60,547 nucleotides of DNA, from the NCBI GenBank assembly GCA_020634315.1, contig JACKBV010000028.1:1-60547 (forward strand), read 5' to 3'. Shown in pieces: positions 33,747 through 42,048 of this stretch. How positions within the stretch are numbered: position 1 is the stretch's first letter; every line of letters starts with the position of its first letter. The translations under genes were made by a program, and so were the position numbers. Under the pieces are notes generated by a model, which was not told the DNA's origin, searched no databases, and saw only the letters and a list, made by a program, of their open reading frames with translations. The stretch is from Ardenticatenaceae bacterium. Its GTDB lineage: Bacteria; Chloroflexota; Anaerolineae; Promineifilales; Promineifilaceae.

Positions 33747-35147
33747 ATGAATACAAAAATACGAAACATCATTTTGGTTGTCGTTTTGCTGGAAGTGATT
33801 TTAACGGTGGGCATTTTTGGCCTGCCGCGTGCGGTGCGTGCGCTGCCCGGTGCTTATTATGTGCGTTTGCAAAATAATCGCCTGACAGCGCCGGTGATGG
33901 CGTTGATTACGACGCCTCTGCCGCAGGCGCTGCCGGTTGCCGCAGCAAGCAGCACGACGATTGATCTTGCCGAACTGCCGCAAATCCCTGGTTTGCAAGA
34001 TACGGCGGTGGCCGCGCCCACGGCGACGCCGACGCTTGCGCCGACCGTGAATAATGATACGGCCGTTACAACCATCAGCGAACCGGCCACAACCCCAGAA
34101 GCAACCATTGCTCCCACTAACACGCCAACACCGACACCACAACCAACCTTGTCTCCGCCACCGGCCAGTGCCGAATTAGCCAATGTCCCTACTGTGCGGC
34201 AAGGCTTTAACAATTGTGGCCCCGCGAATCTGACCATTGTGCTGGAATATTACGGCGACGCGACCACACAGGAAACGGCCGCTGCTTACCTCAAGCCGAA
34301 CAGAGAAGATCGCAACGTCAGCCCCTGGCAGATCAGCGACTACGTTAACGAATTTACCGCCTTGCGTTCGACCGTTCACAGCGGCGGTAACTTGGAGATG
34401 ATCAAGCAGCTTATCGCCAATGGCTTCCCGGTTGTCATTGAAAAAGGGTATGAACCCAACAACGCGGAAGGTTGGTATGGGCATTACCTGACCGTGTACG
34501 GTTATGATGACGAGAAAGGGGAGATTTACACACGCGACACCAATCTTGGCCCGTTTGATGGCAAACCGCGCATTGATGATTACGAAGACTTCATGTATTG
34601 GTGGCAGCAGTTTAATTACACTTTCTACGTCGTCTATTTGCCGACACAGGAAGACCTGGTCATGTCCATTATTCCGCAGGTGCTGCAAGATAAGGTGACA
34701 ATGTGGCAGTACACGGCCGATTTGGCGCGGGCGGAAATGCGCGACAATCCAGACAATGTGTTTGGCTGGTTTAACCTCGGTGTCAGCCTCACCTATTTGG
34801 GACAGGAAACGGGCGATGTGACTTATTATGAGGAAGCGGCCGTTAATTTTGACCAGGCACGCGCTATCGGCTTGCCACCGCGCACGCTTTATTATGAACA
34901 CCGCCCCTTGATGGCCTATTATCAGCTTGGACGTGTGGACGACGTGCTCGAATTAACCGACGCTTTGCTGGAAACGGTCGGCGGCCCCTGGGTTGAAGAG
35001 ATTCATTGGTATCGCGGACATGCGTTGGCGGCGCAAGGGCGACTCAGCGCAGCGCGTGAGGCTTATCAGGCCGCATTGACGGTAAACCCCAATTTTTATC
35101 CGGCACAGACTTCGCTCGATTGGGTGAACTCGCTTTTAGGTGGATAG
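33747..35147 (+). CDS. Anchored C39-like peptidase with TPR tail (second of tandem pair)
   Basis: A 466-residue paralogue of the gene before it with the same order: membrane helix, Thr/Pro-rich linker (TPEATIAPTNTPTPTPQPT), C39-like domain with Cys in FNNCGPANLT, His in WYGHYLTVYGYD and Asp in TRDTNLGPF, then TPRs (FGWFNLGVSLTYLGQ, EIHWYRGHALAAQGRL). ATG 33747 is preferred because GAGG lies 6 bases upstream; ATG 33741 is possible. The pair arose by tandem duplication and has since diverged strongly in the linker. The HAD gene follows within 6 bases. Confidence 0.83.
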   Translation: MNTKIRNIILVVVLLEVILTVGIFGLPRAVRALPGAYYVRLQNNRLTAPVMALITTPLPQALPVAAASSTTIDLAELPQIPGLQDTAVAAPTATPTLAPTVNNDTAVTTISEPATTPEATIAPTNTPTPTPQPTLSPPPASAELANVPTVRQGFNNCGPANLTIVLEYYGDATTQETAAAYLKPNREDRNVSPWQISDYVNEFTALRSTVHSGGNLEMIKQLIANGFPVVIEKGYEPNNAEGWYGHYLTVYGYDDEKGEIYTRDTNLGPFDGKPRIDDYEDFMYWWQQFNYTFYVVYLPTQEDLVMSIIPQVLQDKVTMWQYTADLARAEMRDNPDNVFGWFNLGVSLTYLGQETGDVTYYEEAAVNFDQARAIGLPPRTLYYEHRPLMAYYQLGRVDDVLELTDALLETVGGPWVEEIHWYRGHALAAQGRLSAAREAYQAALTVNPNFYPAQTSLDWVNSLLGG

Positions 35148-35152
35148 CGTGT

Positions 35153-35983
35153 ATGGCGGCAACTATGAAACCCATGACTCCCATTCAACTAATCGCCATC
35201 GACCTTGATGGCACCTTATTAGCAGATGATGGTGTTGTGCCCGCACTGAACATCCATGCTTTGCAGCAAGCAATGGCTGCCGGTGTGTTGGTGGTGCTGG
35301 CAACGGGCAAAACGCGCGGTTCGGCAACGGCCGTTATCGAGCAGCTTGACCTGAAAACCCCTGGCGTGTATTGCCAGGGGTTGGTGTTGCATTGTGGCGA
35401 TGGCTCTGTGTGGCGGGAGGAGACGTTGGATCGGGAAACGGCCGTTGACGTGATCACCTTCGTCGAAGCACAGCAGCTGCCCTATCTTATCTATGATGGG
35501 GCGCGTATTCTGGCTTCAAGCGAAAATCCGTACCGCCATCTGCTGCACAAGAAATATCACGAGCCGCTGCCGGAATTGGCCGGGCCGCTGCTGCCGCAGG
35601 TGGACGACCTGCGCATCAACAAATTCCTGATCAGTGACGAGCGCAGCAATGATGAAACTCGCGCCCGCCTGGAAACGCTGGTAAACGGCCGTGCCACCGT
35701 GACCCAGGCTGTGCCTGAATATATCGAGCTGCTGCCCCATGGCACGTCGAAGGGCAAAGGGTTGGCGCTGTTGCTGCAAAAATTAGGCATTCCCTGGGAA
35801 GCGGTGTTGGCATTGGGCGATGGCGAAAATGACCTGGAAATGCTGCAACTGGCCGGTGTCGGCGTGGCGATGGGCAATGCTGCGCCCGCTGTCAAAGCGG
35901 TGGCCGATTACATCACTTTATCTAATAATGAAGCGGGTGTGGCAACGGCCGTTACGCGCTTTGTACTGTCCCCTCACGAGTAA
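35153..35983 (+). CDS. Cof-type HAD-superfamily phosphatase
   Basis: 276 residues. The four HAD motifs are visible: AIDLDGTLLADD, VLATGKTRGSA, the KGKGLALLLQKLG Lys and GDGENDLEML. The large C2B-type cap between motifs II and III marks the Cof subfamily, which acts on sugar phosphates and other small metabolites. ATG 35153 follows AGGTGG at good spacing and starts 6 bases after the C39-like gene, so it is probably translated from the same message. It converges with the pyrophosphatase gene with 13 bp between. Confidence 0.88.
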   Translation: MAATMKPMTPIQLIAIDLDGTLLADDGVVPALNIHALQQAMAAGVLVVLATGKTRGSATAVIEQLDLKTPGVYCQGLVLHCGDGSVWREETLDRETAVDVITFVEAQQLPYLIYDGARILASSENPYRHLLHKKYHEPLPELAGPLLPQVDDLRINKFLISDERSNDETRARLETLVNGRATVTQAVPEYIELLPHGTSKGKGLALLLQKLGIPWEAVLALGDGENDLEMLQLAGVGVAMGNAAPAVKAVADYITLSNNEAGVATAVTRFVLSPHE

Positions 35984-35996
35984 CACAATACGAACA

Positions 35997-37352
35997 TTAC
36001 CCTTCTAATGCCCCCAACACAATAGGCAGCAACTGCTTTTTACGCGAGACAACCCCCTCGGCCATGCGCGTGCCATCAGTCAGGCGCGGGTAGGGCAGGA
36101 CATCTAACTGAGCCACATCTTTGGTTAGCAGCAAGCGGCTGCCACCGCGCACCACATCTGTGACCATGAGCATGGCAAAATCCAGCCCCTTCGACTCTTG
36201 CAAATGGGTCAGCGCTGAACACAACTGCTCGCGGTACTCTTCTAGCTGCGCAAAATTAGTTACCTCAGCTTGCGCGATGCCAAATTGTAGGCCGCCCGCT
36301 TCATATTGTTTGAAATCGGCGCTGACAATATCAGTCGGTTCGCGGAAAGCGAGACCCGCGCCCGCCTGCAACACCTGTTCGCCAAATGTTTGCAGCGTTT
36401 CGTTTTCCAGGATGGAGCCGCCCATAAATGCCCAGCGGCACAATCTGTCGGCGGCGCGATGATCGCGCGGGGTGGTCGTGGGAGAAGTCAGCAGCAGCGT
36501 ATCGGAGACAAGCCCGGCTAACAATAATCCGGCCAATGATGGGGGGGCGCTCAGTCCGTTTTCGTCGATTCGTTCGGAAACGAGGGTGCAGGTGCTGCCG
36601 ACGACATCAACGGTGAAGCGAATCGGCGTGTGTGTGGATGGATTGCCCAGGCGATGATGATCGAGAATTTCGAGCAAATCGGCTTCATCGAGTGCGCCTA
36701 AGGCTTGGCGCGTTTCGTTGTGGTCAACCAGGATGAGTTGTAGGCGAGGGGGATTGAGTGCGTCGCGCTGGCGGCAAATACCGGCATAGCTGCCATGCTC
36801 GTTCAAGACCCAAAACTCGGTGCGTTCTTCGCGCAGGATGCGGGGCAGGGCATCGCGAATGCGGCTGTTCAGTTGGAAGCGGGGCACTTCGGTGTCGCAG
36901 GCTTCTTTGCATGGAACGTCGAGCAGTTCACTGATTTTTGTCTCTTCGCGGCGCGGGTTGGCACCAACGGCGCGTTTGAGAAAGTCAAACAGGCTGAGGA
37001 CGGTGACGAGGCCAAATGGTGTGCCGTCGGCGTTGAGGATGGGGGCAATGCCGCCGGTGCGATTGGCTATGGTCCAGGCATCGCGTAACGGCCGTTCCGG
37101 GGTTGTCGTGTTGTAGCGATGGGTAATCGATTCAAACCTGGGCGAGGCATCGGGTAACAGCACCGGCGGTTCCAACCCCAGGCGACTCAGCACCCAGGTT
37201 GTTTGCGGGTTAAGTTGACCGGCGCGTGCTGCCAGCACCTCCGCGTCCATCTGATCCTGTAACAGCCAGGCATACCCCATAGCTGAGGCAATTGAATCTG
37301 TATCCGGGTTAACGTGTCCAATCACATAAATACGCGTGTTTTTCTTTCCCAT
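35997..37352 (-). CDS. ppaC: Family II manganese-dependent inorganic pyrophosphatase with CBS insert
   Basis: Hydrolyses pyrophosphate. 451 residues, against about 310 for the plain enzyme, because a CBS pair is inserted after the first DHH segment (ESITHRYNTTTPERPLRDAW and RDALPRILREERTEFWVLNEHGSYAGI). Such CBS enzymes are controlled by adenine nucleotides. Metal-site motifs are GHVNPDTDSI, VDHNE and LDHHR; the C-terminal substrate motif is SRKKQ. I see no DRTGG domain. ATG 37352 has AGGAGCACAAT upstream, so the longer ORF start is rejected. Confidence 0.92.
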   Translation of the reverse strand: MGKKNTRIYVIGHVNPDTDSIASAMGYAWLLQDQMDAEVLAARAGQLNPQTTWVLSRLGLEPPVLLPDASPRFESITHRYNTTTPERPLRDAWTIANRTGGIAPILNADGTPFGLVTVLSLFDFLKRAVGANPRREETKISELLDVPCKEACDTEVPRFQLNSRIRDALPRILREERTEFWVLNEHGSYAGICRQRDALNPPRLQLILVDHNETRQALGALDEADLLEILDHHRLGNPSTHTPIRFTVDVVGSTCTLVSERIDENGLSAPPSLAGLLLAGLVSDTLLLTSPTTTPRDHRAADRLCRWAFMGGSILENETLQTFGEQVLQAGAGLAFREPTDIVSADFKQYEAGGLQFGIAQAEVTNFAQLEEYREQLCSALTHLQESKGLDFAMLMVTDVVRGGSRLLLTKDVAQLDVLPYPRLTDGTRMAEGVVSRKKQLLPIVLGALEG

Positions 37353-37658
37353 ATTGTGCTCCTGTTGCCGGGCATTTTTAGCCGTTTCTCCTGTTTTTGT
37401 CCATAGTTCCAAGAATCCGCCTTGTGAAGGCTGAGATTAAGCGGCGCACCGGTATCGATGCCGGGCACAGCACGCCACGAAGGGCAATGGCATAGAGACC
37501 ACAGTGTGTTTTTGGTGAATGTCGGTGTACGCTGTATTCTTTTTGTATGACACATATCTTGAAATTGGCTTGAGATGACCAGCTTCCTATAAGCCGAGTT
37601 TCAAGAAACAAGGTATAGTTAATGAAGCAAAAGCTGCCTACGGTGGGTGTGATCAGAC
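37353..37658. other. Divergent intergenic region, ppaC / metallophosphatase
   Basis: A 306-bp gap. On the minus strand I looked for a riboswitch before ppaC; short GC stems (GCCTTCACAAGGC near 37410-37422) exist, but no known class can be matched. No gene or repeat is visible. Confidence 0.4.
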
Positions 37659-38519
37659 ATGGTACAAATAGCAGTTATTGGTGACATTCATTTGCAATTC
37701 GATGCCACAGATGTGGCTTATTTCAACCAGTCTGATGACGATTTGCTCCTGTGTGTCGGGGATTTGGGGACTATTTTGCGTCGCGGGGATACGGCCGTTG
37801 CCGATTCATTGAGCCAGCTTCAAAAACCAGTTTTATTCATACCCGGCAATCATGACACGGTGACAGCGTGGCAGCTTTTAGCCGAAATCTGGCATCTCGG
37901 TTGGTTTGCGCGGTTGACGGCTGTCGGGCAGGCGGGGCGGGTGGCACGCTTGCAGCGGCGCTTGGGGCGAGTGCAGTGGTGTGGCTACAGCACACATCCT
38001 TTTGTGATACATGATTTTGACTTTGCCGTGATTGCGGCACGGCCGTTTTCTATGGGCGGCCCCTGGCTTAGTTTTCACCCTTATTTGCAGCGCCAATATG
38101 GCGTCAATTCGCTGGCCGCTTCCGCCGCTTTACTCAAAGCGCAAATTGACGCGACCCCATCCGATAACCTTATCTTTCTGGCACACAATGGCCCAAGCGG
38201 TTTGGGCAGTACGCAGGAAGCAATTTGGGGGTGCGATTTTCGGCCGGAAGCGGGCGATTTTGGCGATCCTGATTTACAAGAAGCGATTGCTTATGCGCGA
38301 ACGAGCGGGAAACGAGTGCTGGCTGTCGTGGCTGGGCACATGCACCGCACGCTGAAAGGTGGCGGCGTGCGTGATTGGCTGGTGCATAAGGATGGTACGA
38401 TTTATGTGAATGGGGCGTGTGTGCCGCGCATTTTCACCCAAAATGAGCAGTTCGTACGCCATCATTTGCAGTTATTGGTGAGCCATGAAGGTGTCACTGT
38501 GCGGGATATGATCATTTGA
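37659..38519 (+). CDS. Calcineurin-like metallophosphatase
   Basis: 286 residues with the full metallophosphoesterase set: GDIHLQFD, CVGDLGTI, PGNHDT, FLAHNGP and VAGHMHRTL. The pattern resembles the TIGR04168 group known from cyanobacteria and plastids, but this placement is from memory. The stop overlaps the next start (TGATG at 38517-38521), so it is coupled to the sensor kinase gene. Confidence 0.88.
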   Translation: MVQIAVIGDIHLQFDATDVAYFNQSDDDLLLCVGDLGTILRRGDTAVADSLSQLQKPVLFIPGNHDTVTAWQLLAEIWHLGWFARLTAVGQAGRVARLQRRLGRVQWCGYSTHPFVIHDFDFAVIAARPFSMGGPWLSFHPYLQRQYGVNSLAASAALLKAQIDATPSDNLIFLAHNGPSGLGSTQEAIWGCDFRPEAGDFGDPDLQEAIAYARTSGKRVLAVVAGHMHRTLKGGGVRDWLVHKDGTIYVNGACVPRIFTQNEQFVRHHLQLLVSHEGVTVRDMII

Positions 38520-41203
38520 TGAACGCGGTTGCCCCTTACATTGTTTATCTCATGTCGGCGTTAACGGCCGTTATCATTCTCCTCTTTTTGGCCGCCCATA
38601 GCTGGCAGCAGCACCTGGCACCTGGCGCTAGAGCATTTTCCTGGGTCATGTTGACCCTTGCCGGATTTGCCACCTTTAATGGCTTGATCATTTTAACCGA
38701 CACGCCGGATAGCACATTGTTGGTTGGCCGGGTTGGGTTTATTTTTGTGGCTCCGCTGCCGGTTATATGGTTGATTTTTGTTTTGCAATACACGGGTCAT
38801 CAAGCCTGGCTCACCAAACGCCGTTTATTATGGGTTTCGTTGGTGCCAGCCATGACCTTGCTTGCTGTTTGGATAGACCCGCTGCTGCCTTTGATATGGG
38901 CAGACTACCAGATGGTGATTGTCGGCCCATTTATGCTGTTTGATGTCCGTTTTGGCCCTTTGATGGTGCTGTTTATCCTGTACACCTATGGCTTGATGCT
39001 GTGGACGGCCGTTTCCATGTTGCGTGGGGTATTTTATTTAACCCCGTTGTATCGGCGGCAAGTCCTCGCCATTTTGATTGCCATTCTGATTCCAATGGCG
39101 GTGAATATTCTCTATGTGACACGCTTCATGCACTTGCTGCCGCACGTTGATTTCACGCCGTTGGGATTTGCCCTGTCTGGCCTTGTCATGACATGGAACC
39201 TCTTCCGCTACCGCCTTTTTTCTTTAGGTCCCATTGCTCGTGAAGTGTTGATTGAAAGAATGCAGGAAGGGGTTTTGGTGTTAGACCCGCGCGATTATAT
39301 TGTTGATGCCAATCCGGCCGCGCGTACTGTGTTGGGAATGCCATTGAGCGGTTTGGCGGCCATAACCATTGACCAGTTGCTGCCGATGTGGCCGCAAATC
39401 CGTTCGCAGGTGGACACGACTTCGCCAGTCACTGAAGAGATAATGCTGCCGGGTCGTGTCTCTGCGCGAGAGTTTGAGCTGAGTATCACGCCGCTGTATG
39501 ATGGCGCGGGGAATTTTTCTGGCCGTTTGCTGATTTTGCATGAAATTACGGCGCATCGGCAGATTGAATCAGAGCTGCGACAGCGGGCGTTAGAATTGGA
39601 GTCGTTGGCTTTTATTTCCGGGTTGGTGCGTACCGCAGCGACTTTGGAGACGTTTTTGCCAGATGCGCTTACTCAGGCAACGCAGGTGTTAGGCGCGGCG
39701 TTTACCAGTGTTTATCTGTTGAAGCCAGGCACGGATATTTTGGAATTATGTGGCAATTATCCGCTGGATTTTCCAATGGTGGGGCTTCAACACCGCCTGG
39801 GTGAGGGCATTACCGGCCATGTTGCCGCAACAGGTGAGGTTTACATTACTGAGGATGTGACGCGCGACCCCAGGGCGCATTTGCTGCCACAGGAGGTGGC
39901 GTTAACGGTGGCTACGACTTTGCGCAGCCAGGTGTCGCTTCCTTTGCGGGTACAAGATGTGGTGTTGGGGGTGCTGCATGTGGGGCTGGCGGAGAAACGG
40001 CCGTTTCGCAGCGCGGAGATTCGTCTGGCAACGGCCGTTGCCGACATCCTGGCTGGCGCGATTAACCGCTTCATGATCGTTGCCGGTTTGGAGCGCGAAG
40101 TGGCCGCACGCACCGCAGACATTCGCGCTGAACAAGAGAAACTGGCGATTATTCTCAACAGTGTGCAGGACGCCATCGTTTTGTTTGACCTTGATTTGAT
40201 GGTTGATTACGTAAATCCGGCCTTTGTCACGGTGACGGAATATAGCGCGGAGGAGGTGTGTGGCCTTGCCAGTCTGACGGATTGGCTAACTTATTTGCCG
40301 GAGCATAGTCGGCAAATGTTGCAGGCGGCGATAAATGAGCAGCGCAGTTGGCAGGGTGAACTAACGTTGCCGGGGCGAAACGGCCGTTTTTATGAAGCCG
40401 CCCTGATCATATCCCCTGTCCACAATATGCAGGGCGAATTGATTGGCTACATTTCCAGTCACCACGATATTACCTGGCGTCTAGAACTAGAGCAGGCACG
40501 CAGTCAATTTTTGTCCAATGTGTCACACCAACTGCGTACACCTGTGACAAACATTAAATTGTATGCTGATTTGTTCAAGGTCGGGCAGAGTGAGGAAAAG
40601 CGGAATCATTACATGCATATCTTGATGGAGCAGGTTGACCGCCTGGAGCATCTGGTGCAAGACATCATTGAAATGACCGTGTTGGATAGTGGCGAAGGCT
40701 TGCAATCGTGGGAAATCATCTCCTGGTCTGATTTGTTAGAAGCCATTAGGGGACGGTTTGCGACAGATGCCCAAGAATCCCAACTCACCTTAACCATTTC
40801 ACCGCTGCCATCTGATTTGCCTGTGGTCTATGGTGACAGCACTCGTTTGGTGCAGGCTGTGGCGGAACTGGTGAGTAATGCGTTTGTGTTTACGCCGCCC
40901 GCTGGGGTTGTGACGGTGACTGTGGATGTGCCTTCTGTGGAAAAACGGCCGTGGCTAACTATTGCAGTGCGCGATACAGGGCCGGGCATTGCGCCGGCCG
41001 AACAGGAGCGTGTCTTTGAGCGTTTTTATCGGGGGCAGTTGGCTGCTTCCGGCCACATTCCCGGCACCGGCCTTGGGTTGAGCATTGTCCAGGCCATCAT
41101 TAGTGCGCATGGGGGGCGTGTGACTGTGGAAAGTGTTGTCGGGCAGGGGAGTTTGTTTGTGTGCTGGCTGCCAATTACTGTTGGAGAAACGGCGACGGCA
41201 TAA
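38519..41203 (+). CDS. 7TM-type sensor histidine kinase with PAS-GAF-PAS
   Basis: 894 residues. Seven or so membrane helices occupy residues 1-230 (a His-kinase 7TM-like sensor), followed by PAS (about 245-350), GAF (about 375-530), PAS (about 535-650), the HisKA H-box FLSNVSHQLRTPVTN with His near 670, and HATPase boxes AELVSNAFVF, RDTGPGIAP, FERFYRG and GTGLGLSIV. No receiver domain is in the same protein or next to it on this strand. It overlaps the upstream phosphatase stop by one base. It is ended by a bidirectional hairpin at 41238-41268. Confidence 0.92.
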   Translation: MNAVAPYIVYLMSALTAVIILLFLAAHSWQQHLAPGARAFSWVMLTLAGFATFNGLIILTDTPDSTLLVGRVGFIFVAPLPVIWLIFVLQYTGHQAWLTKRRLLWVSLVPAMTLLAVWIDPLLPLIWADYQMVIVGPFMLFDVRFGPLMVLFILYTYGLMLWTAVSMLRGVFYLTPLYRRQVLAILIAILIPMAVNILYVTRFMHLLPHVDFTPLGFALSGLVMTWNLFRYRLFSLGPIAREVLIERMQEGVLVLDPRDYIVDANPAARTVLGMPLSGLAAITIDQLLPMWPQIRSQVDTTSPVTEEIMLPGRVSAREFELSITPLYDGAGNFSGRLLILHEITAHRQIESELRQRALELESLAFISGLVRTAATLETFLPDALTQATQVLGAAFTSVYLLKPGTDILELCGNYPLDFPMVGLQHRLGEGITGHVAATGEVYITEDVTRDPRAHLLPQEVALTVATTLRSQVSLPLRVQDVVLGVLHVGLAEKRPFRSAEIRLATAVADILAGAINRFMIVAGLEREVAARTADIRAEQEKLAIILNSVQDAIVLFDLDLMVDYVNPAFVTVTEYSAEEVCGLASLTDWLTYLPEHSRQMLQAAINEQRSWQGELTLPGRNGRFYEAALIISPVHNMQGELIGYISSHHDITWRLELEQARSQFLSNVSHQLRTPVTNIKLYADLFKVGQSEEKRNHYMHILMEQVDRLEHLVQDIIEMTVLDSGEGLQSWEIISWSDLLEAIRGRFATDAQESQLTLTISPLPSDLPVVYGDSTRLVQAVAELVSNAFVFTPPAGVVTVTVDVPSVEKRPWLTIAVRDTGPGIAPAEQERVFERFYRGQLAASGHIPGTGLGLSIVQAIISAHGGRVTVESVVGQGSLFVCWLPITVGETATA

Positions 41204-41233
41204 ATAGCTTTTGTTCGTTGCTACCGTTGCCAT

Positions 41234-41268
41234 AAAAAAGGCCTTGCATGTTGTTGCTGCAAGGCCTT
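41234..41268 (-). terminator. Terminator of the RRM gene, probably bidirectional
   Basis: AAGGCCTTGCA (41238-41248) pairs perfectly with TGCAAGGCCTT (41258-41268). Read on the minus strand it is followed by six T (41239-41234), ideal for the RRM gene. On the plus strand a weaker GCGTTTATT follows the kinase gene. Confidence 0.88.
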
Positions 41269-41296
41269 GCGTTTATTAAAAGTTACAGATTACCAA

Positions 41297-41713
41297 TTAC
41301 CAATCATTGCTGCGATCATCATCACGGTAATTGCTGCGGCGATCCTGTCCGCCATAATTGCTACGTCGGCTATCACGATTGCCACCACCACGATCGCCTC
41401 CACGATCGCCACCGCCGCGATAACCGCCGCCACCACCACGATAACCGCCTTCCCGCCGTGGCGGGCGTTCTGTCCGTGGTCTGGCTTCATTGACTTTCAG
41501 CGTGCGTCCACCCATATCACTGTCATTCAGTCCATCGATGGCAGCCTGCCCTTCACTATCCGATTCCATTTCTACAAATGCGAACCCTCGCGATCGTCCC
41601 GAATCACGATCCATAACGATAGTGACCGAGACAACATTGCCATAGGCACTAAACATACTTTCTAATTCATCATCTCTTGTACTATACGGCAGGTTGCCTA
41701 CATAAATCTTCAT
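41297..41713 (-). CDS. RRM-domain RNA-binding protein with Arg/Gly tail
   Basis: 138 residues. One RRM: RNP2 is KIYVGNLPY and RNP1 is RGFAFVEM, with the usual spacing. The tail from about residue 80 is RGG-rich (GGYRGGGGGYRGGGDRGGDRGG), as in cyanobacterial cold-induced Rbp proteins and eukaryotic glycine-rich proteins. A good promoter and a leader of about 90 bases precede it, and AGAGGTAAATG gives a ribosome site. Cold regulation is plausible by family, not shown here. Confidence 0.94.
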   Translation of the reverse strand: MKIYVGNLPYSTRDDELESMFSAYGNVVSVTIVMDRDSGRSRGFAFVEMESDSEGQAAIDGLNDSDMGGRTLKVNEARPRTERPPRREGGYRGGGGGYRGGGDRGGDRGGGNRDSRRSNYGGQDRRSNYRDDDRSNDW

Positions 41714-41808
41714 TTACCTCTCCATGCATCTTACTCAATACTGGATGCAAAAAGGCCACCCAACGCGTCTGGACGGCCCTTTCGTTCCGGAACAGACATT
41801 ACATAAAC

Positions 41809-41837
41809 AGATTAACGAATTTTTTTCGGCTTGTCAA
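41809..41837 (-). promoter_or_regulatory. Promoter of the RRM gene
   Basis: On the minus strand TTGACA (41837-41832), a 17-bp spacer and TAATCT (41814-41809). It gives a 5' leader of about 90 bases before the ATG at 41713. Confidence 0.7.
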
Positions 41838-41963
41838 ACAAAATTTTTTACATGGCGGTGATCTTTTGTAAAGAGGCTTGATAGCAAGGTCGTTGCGCTG
41901 TCGGCTGCGCCGGTTAGGGAGTTTAGAATTGCCTTGTTTACGGCTGGAGAGGAGGTGCCGATG

Positions 41964-41972
41964 TGTTATACT
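41964..41972 (+). promoter_or_regulatory. Extended -10 promoter before the CheB-CheR gene
   Basis: TGTTATACT: an extended -10 (TGn then TATACT at 41967-41972) with no convincing -35 box. The gene begins about 77 bases downstream. Confidence 0.5.
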
Positions 41973-42048
41973 GTTGTGTGGTATGGGAGCCAGTGAGAAA
42001 ATAAAAGAAGCTGATTAAGTTGAGGCGGAATAAATGGAGGAGTTATCT

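Larger units (their letters stand above)
41714..42048. other. Divergent intergenic region, RRM / CheB-CheR
   Basis: About 335 bp holding two promoters (listed separately) and, in the RRM leader, an imperfect hairpin between AAAGGCC (41750s) and GGCCCTTT (41770s). No further gene is visible. Confidence 0.5.

Noticed and set aside
37353..37440. Fluoride or manganese riboswitch before ppaC
   Set aside because: Some GC stems exist on the minus strand, but the conserved bases of the crcB and yybP-ykoY motifs cannot be found.
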